Below, piece after piece: positions 8,279 through 16,719 of a stretch of 59,965 nt of DNA (the first letter of the stretch is position 1; each line of letters begins with the position of its first letter). The stretch is from an uncultured Collinsella sp. (lineage in GTDB: Bacteria; Actinomycetota; Coriobacteriia; Coriobacteriales; Coriobacteriaceae): positions 1 to 59,965 of the forward strand of contig CAUHHV010000012.1 in the NCBI GenBank assembly GCA_959606065.1. The letters run 5' to 3'. The notes below the pieces were generated by a model. That model ran no database searches and was not told where the DNA came from. It was given only the letters and a program-made list of their open reading frames with translations. Made by a program: the position numbers and the translations under genes.

Positions 8279-9004
8279 CTACGCAACGTCCCAGGGCTGG
8301 AGCTCGCCGCCCAGGCGAACGATGCAGTCGTAGAGCACGGTGTGGCGCTCGGCCGGGTTGGCATCCCGATGAAAATGCCCGTAGTACCAGCGCTTGTAGT
8401 CCAAGCGATCTTCCAGCTCGTCGAAAAATGCCGTAAGCCGATCGACAGCTGGATAATTCCAGCCAGGTGCCGGATAGAGCGTGGGCGAGAGCATGCGCGT
8501 GGAGCAGGTGTGGGTGATCACGTAGTCGACCTTCCAGCCCACGCTATCGAGCTTTGCCCGCGCCTCCTCAAAGTTGCGCTCGCCCGGCAGCTCCTGCGGC
8601 CACCAGCTGGAATACGGGATGCGGTATTCCTTGTCCACACTCGTGGCGCCGCCCATGGTAAAGATCGTCGACCCACCGAGCTCAAAAACCTCGCCGCGCG
8701 TCAGGCGCCGTATAGGCGAGGTGTCCGACAGGCGTTGCGTCAGTCCACCGTGCCACAACTCCAGGGGGCGCTCCGCCCAATGGTCGTAGCGTTCGTGGTT
8801 GCCGTCGACGAACAGCACGGTATAGGGGCGCGACTCCAGCCAGGCGATATCGGCGCATTCCTCGGCAGAAAAATCCCACGGAAAGCCAAAGTCTCCCGCG
8901 ATAATCAGATAGTCGTCGCTCGTCAGACTATCCCCAAGCTCCCAGTCGCGGAGCTTTTGCATGTCGATGCCACCGTGGACATCACCCGTCACATAAACCG
9001 TCAT
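8279..9004 (-). CDS. Calcineurin-like metallophosphoesterase (copy 1)
   Basis: Predicted metal-dependent phosphoesterase of unknown substrate, 241 aa. Metal-site motifs are in order: VTGDVHGG (D-x-H), IIAGDFGF (GD), VDGNHERYD (GNHE), VITHTCSTR (H) and YYGHFHRD (GHxH). It is clearly related to the protein at 9688-10404 (same VTGDVHG start and the GEVFEL/GG fold). The ATG overlaps the stop of the upstream phosphoesterase by 4 bp, so it is the last gene of a three-gene phosphoesterase operon. Confidence 0.88.
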   Translation of the reverse strand: MTVYVTGDVHGGIDMQKLRDWELGDSLTSDDYLIIAGDFGFPWDFSAEECADIAWLESRPYTVLFVDGNHERYDHWAERPLELWHGGLTQRLSDTSPIRRLTRGEVFELGGSTIFTMGGATSVDKEYRIPYSSWWPQELPGERNFEEARAKLDSVGWKVDYVITHTCSTRMLSPTLYPAPGWNYPAVDRLTAFFDELEDRLDYKRWYYGHFHRDANPAERHTVLYDCIVRLGGELQPWDVA

Positions 9005-9639
9005 CGGATCACCACTTCCCTCTTATAGGCTTCGAGATCGTGCTCGATCTGCTCGTCGCCCGTGGCGTTGACCCACCACGGCCATTTAACGCAACACGCC
9101 GGCTCGTCGACCTGCGCAAACCACGACTTGAGCTCCTCCAGGCTCACCGGGGCGTAGCCGTTGGCGTCCACGCCCACGTCATAGCGCAGCAGCCCCTGCC
9201 TAAGGTTGAACGTGTTGTACGCGCCGCCGCAGCTGTGGATATGTCCGTGAAGATGCCAGCCGCCGTGCGACATGCCTTGCCAGTCGACCATGGGATAGTG
9301 GCTCAGCACGATTTTTTGGCGGTCGATCTTGAGCACACAAATGGGCGGCTCGACGATAAAAGCATCCGCCACCGCAGGCTGCGTCCAGTCTTTGTCGTGG
9401 TTGCCAGGCAGCAGATGGACGTGCTTGCATGCAATGCTCTTACGCAGCTCGTAGGCGTCTTGCACCGTCATCTTAAAGCTGAAGTCGCCCAGAATATAAA
9501 GCTCGTCGTCCAAAGCGACCTTGCTATTAATGTTGGCGACCATGGCGTCGTTCATCTGCGCACCAGTCGACCAAGGCCTGTCGGCGAGCCGCAGCATGTT
9601 CTCGTGTCCAAAGTGGGTATCGCTGGTAAACCAGATCAT
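9001..9639 (-). CDS. Calcineurin-like metallophosphoesterase (copy 2)
   Basis: A 212-aa phosphoesterase of the subgroup starting WFTSDTHFGHENML. Motifs are SDTHFGH (D-x-H), YILGDFSF, LPGNHDKD (GNHD), VLSHYPM and HLHGHIHS (GHxH). It differs in sequence from its two neighbours, so it is not a recent duplicate. GGAGG lies upstream of the ATG. It is translationally coupled to the next gene through ATGA. Confidence 0.88.
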   Translation of the reverse strand: MIWFTSDTHFGHENMLRLADRPWSTGAQMNDAMVANINSKVALDDELYILGDFSFKMTVQDAYELRKSIACKHVHLLPGNHDKDWTQPAVADAFIVEPPICVLKIDRQKIVLSHYPMVDWQGMSHGGWHLHGHIHSCGGAYNTFNLRQGLLRYDVGVDANGYAPVSLEELKSWFAQVDEPACCVKWPWWVNATGDEQIEHDLEAYKREVVIR

Positions 9640-9687
9640 GGGAACCTCCTAACGCTGTTGCCCAGAATTTCCACTCGCCGCCCCACC

Positions 9688-10404
9688 CTACTCATCGGTG
9701 CATCGCGCCTCAATCGGCACGATATCTTGGTAGATCAGGCGATGCTTGTCGTCGCGCCATTCATCGTCATGGTAATGGCCAAAGAACCAGGTGCGGTAGT
9801 CGAGTCGCCCGTCGAGCTCGCCCAAAAAGGCCTGCAGCGAATCGTCGTAGAACTCGCGATTGCACTCCATGCACAGCTCGTCTGCCAAATCGACCGGCGC
9901 CTCGTGAGTCACAACATAGTCGACCTTCCAGCCCACACGATCGAGCGAGGCGCGACAGTATTCCATCTCGCTCTCACTCGGCATTTCCTCGGGCCACCAC
10001 GTCTTTCCCTCCCGGCGCCACTGTTTGTCATGGCTCGCGGCGCCACCCATGGCGAGCACCGTGTTCCCCGCGATGTCGAACACCTCTCCGCGCATCAGGT
10101 GCAGCACATGCGGGCGAGCCTCGTGAACGAGACCCCCGTTCCACTCTCGGATCGGCAGCCCCGCCAGCAGATGATAGTTCTCGTGATTGCCGTCGACAAA
10201 ACACGTAGTCCAGGGCTTGGACTCAAACCAGTCGAGCCAGTATTTGTCGGTGTTTGAGCCACTCCATATAAAGCCAAAGTCGCCGGCAACGATCACCACG
10301 TCATCGCGCGTCAGCGTACGGCCCAATGGCCAAACGCGCGACGAGAAGCGGCTCGCCCCGTACTCGGCAACACCGTGAACGTCTCCGGTAACGAAAATGG
10401 ACAT
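9688..10404 (-). CDS. Calcineurin-like metallophosphoesterase (copy 3)
   Basis: A 238-aa paralogue of the protein at 8279-9004. Motifs are VTGDVHGV, IVAGDFGF, VDGNHENYH, VVTHEAPVD and FFGHYHDD. It is the first gene of the three-gene run, separated from the next by 48 bp. Substrate unknown. GGAGGTGCC lies before the ATG. Confidence 0.88.
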   Translation of the reverse strand: MSIFVTGDVHGVAEYGASRFSSRVWPLGRTLTRDDVVIVAGDFGFIWSGSNTDKYWLDWFESKPWTTCFVDGNHENYHLLAGLPIREWNGGLVHEARPHVLHLMRGEVFDIAGNTVLAMGGAASHDKQWRREGKTWWPEEMPSESEMEYCRASLDRVGWKVDYVVTHEAPVDLADELCMECNREFYDDSLQAFLGELDGRLDYRTWFFGHYHDDEWRDDKHRLIYQDIVPIEARCTDE

Positions 10405-10533
10405 TAAGCGGCACCTCCGTGCTGTGCGACTCTAGACAAATCGATGGCAGAAATTGCGGATCAGCCCCGGCATCCGCACCCCTTAGGGCTTACCCCTCGT
10501 TCTTCCATCCAAACGGATCAAACACCCAAAAAA

Positions 10534-10899
10534 CTAGATCGAGCACACTGTTGGCGGGCAGCATGTTGGGCAGGGCGTCTTGCCTCGCTTGAGTGCGGTT
10601 GCCAATGGCACGCTCGTTTTAATGGCGTTTCGGGACAAGTTTTTGCATCCCGCAGAACGGTGGTAAATCTTGCCGTTCTTGGTGACGGTTACCTTGATTT
10701 TTGAGGTATCCACACTGCGGGGCTCGATGGGCGCGGCCACCTCTTGACGAGCTGGCGCTGTTTTCCAAGGCTTGCCTCTCGAAAAACCAAAATCGCAGAA
10801 TCGATTGATATAGCTGTCGAAACATCCATCGAACAGCAACCCCGTTGCCAGGCCCGCCATGAACCCACAGGCAATCGCAGCTTCTCCTCTGATTTGCAT
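10534..10899 (-). CDS. Small membrane-anchored protein with a Cys-containing C-terminal module
   Basis: A 121-aa protein with a hydrophobic N-terminal segment (AAIACGFMAGLATGLLF). The C-terminal module VTVTKNGKIYHRSAGCKNLSR...RGKTPCPTCCPP resembles the short Cys-rich repeat sometimes found at the end of nuclease or ComEC-like proteins, with H, C and CxxC possibly binding a metal. No catalytic domain is present. I start at the ATG at 10899 (MQIRGEAA), preceded by GGAGGGACAT, rather than 18 nt upstream. Confidence 0.65.
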   Translation of the reverse strand: MQIRGEAAIACGFMAGLATGLLFDGCFDSYINRFCDFGFSRGKPWKTAPARQEVAAPIEPRSVDTSKIKVTVTKNGKIYHRSAGCKNLSRNAIKTSVPLATALKRGKTPCPTCCPPTVCSI

Positions 10900-10933
10900 A
10901 TGTCCCTCCATAATCAATCTCGAAGATTAAAAA

Positions 10934-10973
10934 CGGCGCGCGCCGCAGGGCCTATCCCTTGCGGCGCGCGCCG
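10934..10973 (-). terminator. Very GC-rich terminator of the surface-protein gene
   Basis: A long hairpin with arms at 10934-10950 and 10956-10973 (core CGGCGCGCGCCGC). On the minus strand it is followed by a T run at 10933-10929. It lies 25 nt after the surface-protein stop. Confidence 0.85.
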
Positions 10974-10997
10974 AAAATGATCCGTTTTCCTCCGTCC

Positions 10998-13900
10998 CTA
11001 ACGGATCAGCTGGCGGCGCTTATCGGACAGGAATACGCCGGCGGCCACCAGGACCGTGCCGCCGATCACGAAGGTCTCACCCAGCAGCTCGGACGCATCG
11101 CCCGTGGCGGGCATCGCCGTCTGCCAAGTCGTGGCCTCGGTCTTTGCCTCCGCATGCTTGGCCTGGTACGTCACTTGCGTGACGGGCTGGGTCTGCTCGC
11201 CGTTTCCGCGGTCGGCGGCCTCTTGGCGAGCGATCTCGGCGTTAAGCTCGGCAATAGCCTGGTCGAGCTCGACCTTGGCGGCGGTGTAGTTGGCGAGCGC
11301 CTCCAAGTATGCCGGCGCCACGGCATCCGTCGCAGCCACGGCGTCATCGAGTTCGGCCTTGGCGGTCGCGGCACGCTCGGCGGCATCGTGGGCCGCAGCG
11401 ATCTTGGCGTTAAGTACCTCGTCCGCATCGTCAGTGCTGCCGTTGACAATGGCTTCGGCAATATTGATTCTGCGCAGGCGGGCAACCGCGGCGGCAGAGG
11501 CGTCGCGCGCGACAGTCGCATCCACCACGGCATCGTCAGCCTCCACCACGTCATACTCGGCATCGCTCACGGCCATCGCCGCTGCATCGAGCGCGGCATC
11601 GGCAGTCGCTTTGTCCCCAGTGGCCTTGGCAAGTGCTGCGGCGGCATTCTTAAGCTGAGAGGCGCGGGCGGCAGCTGCATCAGATTTTGCCTGAGCCGTT
11701 GCCACGACGGCGTCGGCATCGCTTGCAGCCCGCTGCGCCATATCGAGCTCCACCTGAGTGGCAGCAGCATCGATGCCTGCCTGATCGGCATCGCCTTGGG
11801 TGGCAAGAAGTTCGGCCTCCGCCTCGCGCTGATTGGCACGCGCGCTTTCGAGTGCAGACGACGCCGCATCAAACGCACGCTGAGCAGCGGCGATATCGGC
11901 TGAGTACGCCGCTAGCTCATCCTGGGCCGCGGCAAGTGCATCCCGTTTGTCGCCAACACCGGCACGAGCGGCGTCCAGTGCGCGCTTGGCAGCAGCCACC
12001 TTGCCCTTGGCAATGTCGAGCTCGCCAGACTTGGCGGCCACGGCGTCCTGCGCTGCCGCAACAGCGGCGTTGGCAGCGCTCAAATCGGCGCGGGCATCGC
12101 TGACGGCACGCGCGGCGGCGTCAGCTGCAGCCTGCTTTTGCGCCACGGCAGCCTGGGCCTCCGAGGCCTTGGTTGCCGCGACATCAACGTTAGCGGCAGC
12201 GCGCTCAACCTGGGTTTGCTTTGCTGCAACGGCCTGCGATGCTGCACTCACCTTGCTGCCGGCATCGTCGGCAACGCCCTGCGCCACAGCAAGCTCCTTG
12301 CGTGCCGCATCCACGCCCTGCTCGGGATTTGCCAACGAGTCACACCACGCATTCAACGCAGCCTCATACTCTGCAACCGTCATCGGATTGAGGTTATACG
12401 GCTTATACCATTGACCAGAATATACAAATGTTTGCGCCTGTGTACTCCCGTACAGCGTCCCTCGCGTGCAAACGCCCATGCCCGTCACGGTGTAATCGGG
12501 GTTGATCACGTTGATGTAATGTCCGACCGAAGGGTTTGGTCCACCGTGCAGTGCGGCGTAGTTATCAATCTGGGAGCTATGCGCTGTATAGAAATCGTAA
12601 GCGGCCTTTCCCGTAAGGCCCGACGCGCCCAGCGAGGCGGCGGCAGCATCAAAGATGGCCTTCTCCTGATCGACCCACTGCTTAAACGGATTGCTTCCGT
12701 AGTTCCACGCCACATTCTCGCCCACGTTAAACTGCTGAGCGTGCGCGACCTTCGTATCGGAGAAGTTCGCGTCGGCGATGGCGGTCGCCATCATGGCATA
12801 TGTCACCTTGAGCTCGCCTAGGCCAACGCTTGCGCGATACTCGTTGCACGCTTTGAGCCACACAACCGCCTGCTTCATATTGGTCAGGCTCGTCGCGTCG
12901 ACTTCCTCGCCCACCTTGTTGTAGCCAGCGAGTTTGCAGTTGAGGATGATATCCGCCGCATCGTCGGCACCCACACTCTTAAAGAATGCGATGGCACCCT
13001 GGCGGTAGTTCTCCGCCGATGCATTCGCCGTTGCCTGAGCGGCATCGAGCTTTGCCTGGGCCTGAGCCACAGCCTGGTCGGCCTGCTGCTTTTGGGCCTT
13101 CGCCTGATCGAGCGCCTTGTCGGCAGCGTCTTTCTCGTCCTTGGCCGCCGAAAGCTTGGCCTGGGCATCGGCCAGCTCCGTGAGCGCACTGGCATGATCG
13201 GTCTTGGCCTGGTCAAGAGCGGCGTCGGCAGCGGTCTTGGCAGCAGCGGCGGCATCCAGCTTTGACTGGGCATCGGCAGCGGCCTGCTGCTGATCGGCAA
13301 CTGCCTGCTGAGCAGTCTGAACCTCGCCCTCGGCGGCGGCAACGTCCTGCTCAGCGGCAGCAAGCTCGCTCTCGCACTTCGACTGCGCGGCCTTGGCGGC
13401 CGTCAGCGCTTCGGACGCAGCAGCCACCTTTGCCTTGGCGGCCTCGTACTCCGGGCCCGCGGCGCCCTGCTCGGCTCGATCCAGATCGGCCTTGGCCGCG
13501 TCATAGCTCGTCTGCGCGGCATCCACGTCCGCATCTGCCGCGGCCTTTGCCTGCTGAGCTGCCGAAAGCTTGCCCTGCGCGTCCTGCTGCTTGGCAGCGG
13601 CGGCAGTGGCAGCGTCTTGAGCATCCGAGAGCTTGGCCTGCGCATCAACGACCTGCTGCTTCGCCTGTTCCAGGTCACTCGCAGCCTGCCCTGCGGCAGC
13701 CTGGGCGGCAGCTACAGCCTCGGGCGTAGCATCGGATGCAGCAGCCTGTGCGGCCTCAAGCGCAGACTGGGCATCACGGGATGCCCTCTGGGCAGCAGTC
13801 AGGGCTTCATCCTTGTCCGCCAGCTCCTTCTTGGCAGCATCGAGCGCAGCCTGAGCGTCCTCAAACGCCTTGACATCCTGATCGGCCTTGTCCTGCGCAG

Positions 13901-14348
13901 CGCCCAGCTGCTTTTCCAGCTCGGCCGAAGCAGCGGAGGCCGCGCTATCGCTCGCACCGCGGGCCGCGTCATAGGCGCCCCGCGCCTGCTGCTGGTTGAC
14001 GGCGGCAGCATCGTAGGGAGCGGCAGCCGCTTCCAGATCGGCCTTGGCGGTAGCAGCTTTAGCGCGCGCCGCATCAACTGCAGCCTGCAGGTCGGCGACC
14101 TTTTGCGCTGCAGACACGGCACCCGCGCCAGTACCGGCGGCCGCAGTACTCGTCAGCGGCGACATCACCGCAGCCGTTGCACCCGTGGCGCCAACGCCAT
14201 CCGCATCCTGTGCCACCGCGACCAGGGGCGACAGCATCGAGCCGCCCGTCATGGCAATCGTCGCCGCAGCAACCGTCACCACGCGTCCAGCCGCCTTGGC
14301 CTTACCCAAAGCCTTGCCGTCCATGTCCTTGTTCATATTCTTGCTCAT
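10998..14348 (-). CDS. Sortase-anchored, Ala-rich coiled-coil surface protein with CAP/SCP domain
   Basis: A 1116-aa cell-wall protein. Residues 1-47 form a signal peptide (hydrophobic VVTVAAATIAMTGG, likely cut after AVAQ). Residues 60-460 are Ala/Gln/Lys/Asp-rich heptad coiled coil. About 460-645 is a CAP/SCP-like domain (ACNEYRASVGLGELKVTYAM, NVGENVAW, GHYINVINPDY, GMGVC). A second coiled coil runs to about 1050. The C-terminus has the LPXTG-type signal MPATG (1079-1083), a hydrophobic helix and a KRRQLIR tail. The start at 14348 is chosen because MSKNMNKD has GAAGGA upstream and is followed by the signal peptide. Probably a host-contact or matrix protein (inference). No sortase gene is in the window. 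Confidence 0.88.
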   Translation of the reverse strand: MSKNMNKDMDGKALGKAKAAGRVVTVAAATIAMTGGSMLSPLVAVAQDADGVGATGATAAVMSPLTSTAAAGTGAGAVSAAQKVADLQAAVDAARAKAATAKADLEAAAAPYDAAAVNQQQARGAYDAARGASDSAASAASAELEKQLGAAQDKADQDVKAFEDAQAALDAAKKELADKDEALTAAQRASRDAQSALEAAQAAASDATPEAVAAAQAAAGQAASDLEQAKQQVVDAQAKLSDAQDAATAAAAKQQDAQGKLSAAQQAKAAADADVDAAQTSYDAAKADLDRAEQGAAGPEYEAAKAKVAAASEALTAAKAAQSKCESELAAAEQDVAAAEGEVQTAQQAVADQQQAAADAQSKLDAAAAAKTAADAALDQAKTDHASALTELADAQAKLSAAKDEKDAADKALDQAKAQKQQADQAVAQAQAKLDAAQATANASAENYRQGAIAFFKSVGADDAADIILNCKLAGYNKVGEEVDATSLTNMKQAVVWLKACNEYRASVGLGELKVTYAMMATAIADANFSDTKVAHAQQFNVGENVAWNYGSNPFKQWVDQEKAIFDAAAASLGASGLTGKAAYDFYTAHSSQIDNYAALHGGPNPSVGHYINVINPDYTVTGMGVCTRGTLYGSTQAQTFVYSGQWYKPYNLNPMTVAEYEAALNAWCDSLANPEQGVDAARKELAVAQGVADDAGSKVSAASQAVAAKQTQVERAAANVDVAATKASEAQAAVAQKQAAADAAARAVSDARADLSAANAAVAAAQDAVAAKSGELDIAKGKVAAAKRALDAARAGVGDKRDALAAAQDELAAYSADIAAAQRAFDAASSALESARANQREAEAELLATQGDADQAGIDAAATQVELDMAQRAASDADAVVATAQAKSDAAAARASQLKNAAAALAKATGDKATADAALDAAAMAVSDAEYDVVEADDAVVDATVARDASAAAVARLRRINIAEAIVNGSTDDADEVLNAKIAAAHDAAERAATAKAELDDAVAATDAVAPAYLEALANYTAAKVELDQAIAELNAEIARQEAADRGNGEQTQPVTQVTYQAKHAEAKTEATTWQTAMPATGDASELLGETFVIGGTVLVAAGVFLSDKRRQLIR

Positions 14349-14434
14349 TGTCGATTCCTTCCCACGGTGAGCCGTTGTTTGACACAGATAGTCGATCCAA
14401 CTTGCCCCATTAAAAAGAGGTGATAACGGGGTAA

Positions 14435-14665
14435 TTAAATTGAGCGATTTGAATCGCGGCGAACCTGGCATTCGCAAAAGCCAAACTCATAGTTCCGCTC
14501 GCGCTCAATCTCATCCAAATACTCGAGATCTTCGCCACTTGGCGCCTCTTCACCTAGGCATACAGGCCAGTTCTCTGTGCGAGAACGGTCAGTACGGCCA
14601 TAAATGGTCTCGAGATTAATGAAATCGATATTGCCGTTGTTAAAGGAGAAATTGCTGGTGCTCAT
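14435..14665 (-). CDS. Small hypothetical protein
   Basis: A 76-aa acidic protein (MSTSNFSFNNGNIDFINLET...) with no recognised domain; three cysteines lie in the second half, including CEC. I favour the ATG at 14665, but the frame is open to an ATG at 14725 that is also downstream of the predicted promoter. The excellent promoter upstream supports a real transcript. It could be expressed together with the surface protein that follows 86 bp later. Confidence 0.5.
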   Translation of the reverse strand: MSTSNFSFNNGNIDFINLETIYGRTDRSRTENWPVCLGEEAPSGEDLEYLDEIERERNYEFGFCECQVRRDSNRSI

Positions 14666-14743
14666 GCTCAAGTCCCGTCCACATAAACTCAAATTGCTGT
14701 GCTTGGCCTCTTTTAGAGACCCCATCTCATACGCTATGACTGT

Positions 14744-14772
14744 AGTATATGCGCTCTGCTTGCATGTTGCAA
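14744..14772 (-). promoter_or_regulatory. Consensus-like sigma-70 promoter
   Basis: On the minus strand, TTGCAA (14767-14772), a 17-bp spacer and TATACT (14744-14749). Transcription should start near 14737 and read the small gene at 14435-14665 and possibly the surface-protein gene beyond. Confidence 0.65.
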
Positions 14773-14823
14773 GAACATTTTTATTTTTCTAGCGCTTATA
14801 GCTAATCTGTTTCCTCTGTTTCC

Positions 14824-16719
14824 TCACGAGCAAATACCAGGCTCCCCCGCCGCGCCCTCACGCGCGGCACATTCGTTGAGATACTTCACCGGAATCGGCC
14901 ACCTGGAGGGAGCTCCGTGGCGCGAAAGCCCCACATTGACCAGCTGAACCAGCAGCTCGGACAGATCGTCGCCTTCGAGCACCTCAATCGAGCGCACATG
15001 AATCGCCGTCGCCAGGTCCTCCTTGGTGCCGTTGTTGACGCCCACAAAGTAGCAGGTCATCCCTGCACGTTCAAACGTTCCAATGCCGTAATAGGGCGAG
15101 TTGTAGCTTTCGAAAAACTCCTTCTTACGGCCCGCTTTGCCCGTAAGCTGGTAATCGCGCACCAAGGTCGCAAAGTTGTTAGAGAAGGTCGTCAAGCCCG
15201 TATCGCGCACGCGCGCGAGCATAGACTGTCCACCTGCCCGCACGTCAAAGATATAGGCATCCTTGTCGAGCTTGCCGTCGGCCGTCAACAGCTCAAGCTC
15301 TATCTCGTCCACGGGACCATCCTCGATGGAATGCGAGGTGTAGTCCATGGCCCCGTCAGCACCAATCGTTAGCGTTGCAAGGCGCGCATCCAGCTCAATC
15401 TTGTCTTCCTCTTTACGCGGAACATTGACCACGCCGCAGACCGTCACCGACTCAACGCCAAAAGAGCCAAGGTCAAACGCCTGCATCCGTCCGTCGACGA
15501 CGTTCTGCTTTACCAGCAGCTCTTTGAGCATGGCTCCCAGGATTCCCTCCTGTGCGCCCCGTACCTTTGTATTCGGCATCGCCTTAACCAGCGGCTCGCA
15601 CACATCCGGCGTCACATGCTGCTCCACCACGCCAGCGTGCAGAGCATAGCCATCGTCCTCGGCGACCTCGTTGGCTACCACAACGATATTCCACGCCAGC
15701 GGATCAACAGCCCTGCCGCCATACGACGCGCGCACGCCCCACGAGGAATCGTTGAGCCGATCGGCCAACTGGCGCGCTACCCTATCAAGCCCGTCACCCG
15801 CGAACGAAACCACAACCCGCCGCCCCAACGAACGCTCCGCAACCACATGGGCGTATCGGTCGCTTTTCAGAACCTCGTAGAAGCTCTTGCGCGGATACTC
15901 CCTGAGCGATATCTGGGCAAAATCGCTGTACCGACGCTCAAGAATCTGCAGCTCTCGGTACAGGATTCCCTTCTTGGTATAGGCGACCTTTTCCGCCTGG
16001 GCAGAAAACGTAAGGTCACGGCGTTTGGACGGCTTATCGCCCTTGGCACGGCGCAGGATATACTCATCGCTTTGTCCGTGAGCCAGCACCACCGTAGCCA
16101 CAGGCGACAGCCTGTAACCCACCTGGCTGTTGATCTTCTCGAGTTCCAGTTTGTCGCCTGCCGCACGACCGATGAGCACCCGCCGCTTGGCAAACGTTCG
16201 GATCTTAAGTTCAAAGGTGCAGTCCTCGTTGATAACAGTCTCGACCGTCTCAATCTTGGCAGGGCCCGTTCCTGCTTCCTCAATGGCGTCGCGGCGGTCG
16301 CCCTTGGCACTAATGACATACAGGTGTCCCGTGTCATTGGGAATCTCGTCCTCGACCCCCTCAAACTGCGAGCAAGAGTTGAATAGCAGGCGCAACACGA
16401 CGCAATCTTCCAGCTCGTCCCAATGAGTTTTAATCGGAACCATTTGCTCATGGGCGAGCGGGGCGTTAAGGTCGCCCGTCTGCGCGCCCGCCTTGACCAT
16501 CAGAAAGACGCGGTTGTCCTCGAGCTGGGTGAGCGCCACGACCTTGCCCGTCTGGCACACATCGGCCATAAAGTCCGCCACGGCATGCTTGCCTGCATCG
16601 CCAACGTTGCACCAAAAGACCGAGTAGCGCTTCTCGGCAGCCGCGGCATCGAGCTGCAACACAAGCTCGGACACAGCGATGTCTCCCAGGCCACACGGCT
16701 GGTTATGCTTCGATTGCAC
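14824..16719 (-). CDS. Uncharacterised protein with possible divergent PIWI-like C-terminal half
   Basis: No family is certain for this 631-aa protein. The second half reads like the MID-PIWI layout of prokaryotic Argonautes: a strand WNIVVVANEVAED, then HAGVVEQHVTP, a helix near VRGAQEGILGAMLKELLVKQN (like the family's 'nialklavKlG' helix), a strand FGVESVTVCGVVNV where catalytic PIWIs carry Gly-x-Asp, a segment YYGIGTFERAGMTCYFVGVNN, and a C-terminal APSRWPIPVKYLNECAA resembling the PIWI ending 'rlPiplhYad..A'. The first aspartate is absent, so it would be inactive. The N-terminal half is unassigned. It starts with GTG (GGAGG 9 nt upstream) and overlaps the upstream helicase-nuclease gene by 17 bp, so the two are co-translated. 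The PIWI reading is an inference at about 40%. Confidence 0.6.
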   Translation of the reverse strand: MQSKHNQPCGLGDIAVSELVLQLDAAAAEKRYSVFWCNVGDAGKHAVADFMADVCQTGKVVALTQLEDNRVFLMVKAGAQTGDLNAPLAHEQMVPIKTHWDELEDCVVLRLLFNSCSQFEGVEDEIPNDTGHLYVISAKGDRRDAIEEAGTGPAKIETVETVINEDCTFELKIRTFAKRRVLIGRAAGDKLELEKINSQVGYRLSPVATVVLAHGQSDEYILRRAKGDKPSKRRDLTFSAQAEKVAYTKKGILYRELQILERRYSDFAQISLREYPRKSFYEVLKSDRYAHVVAERSLGRRVVVSFAGDGLDRVARQLADRLNDSSWGVRASYGGRAVDPLAWNIVVVANEVAEDDGYALHAGVVEQHVTPDVCEPLVKAMPNTKVRGAQEGILGAMLKELLVKQNVVDGRMQAFDLGSFGVESVTVCGVVNVPRKEEDKIELDARLATLTIGADGAMDYTSHSIEDGPVDEIELELLTADGKLDKDAYIFDVRAGGQSMLARVRDTGLTTFSNNFATLVRDYQLTGKAGRKKEFFESYNSPYYGIGTFERAGMTCYFVGVNNGTKEDLATAIHVRSIEVLEGDDLSELLVQLVNVGLSRHGAPSRWPIPVKYLNECAAREGAAGEPGICS

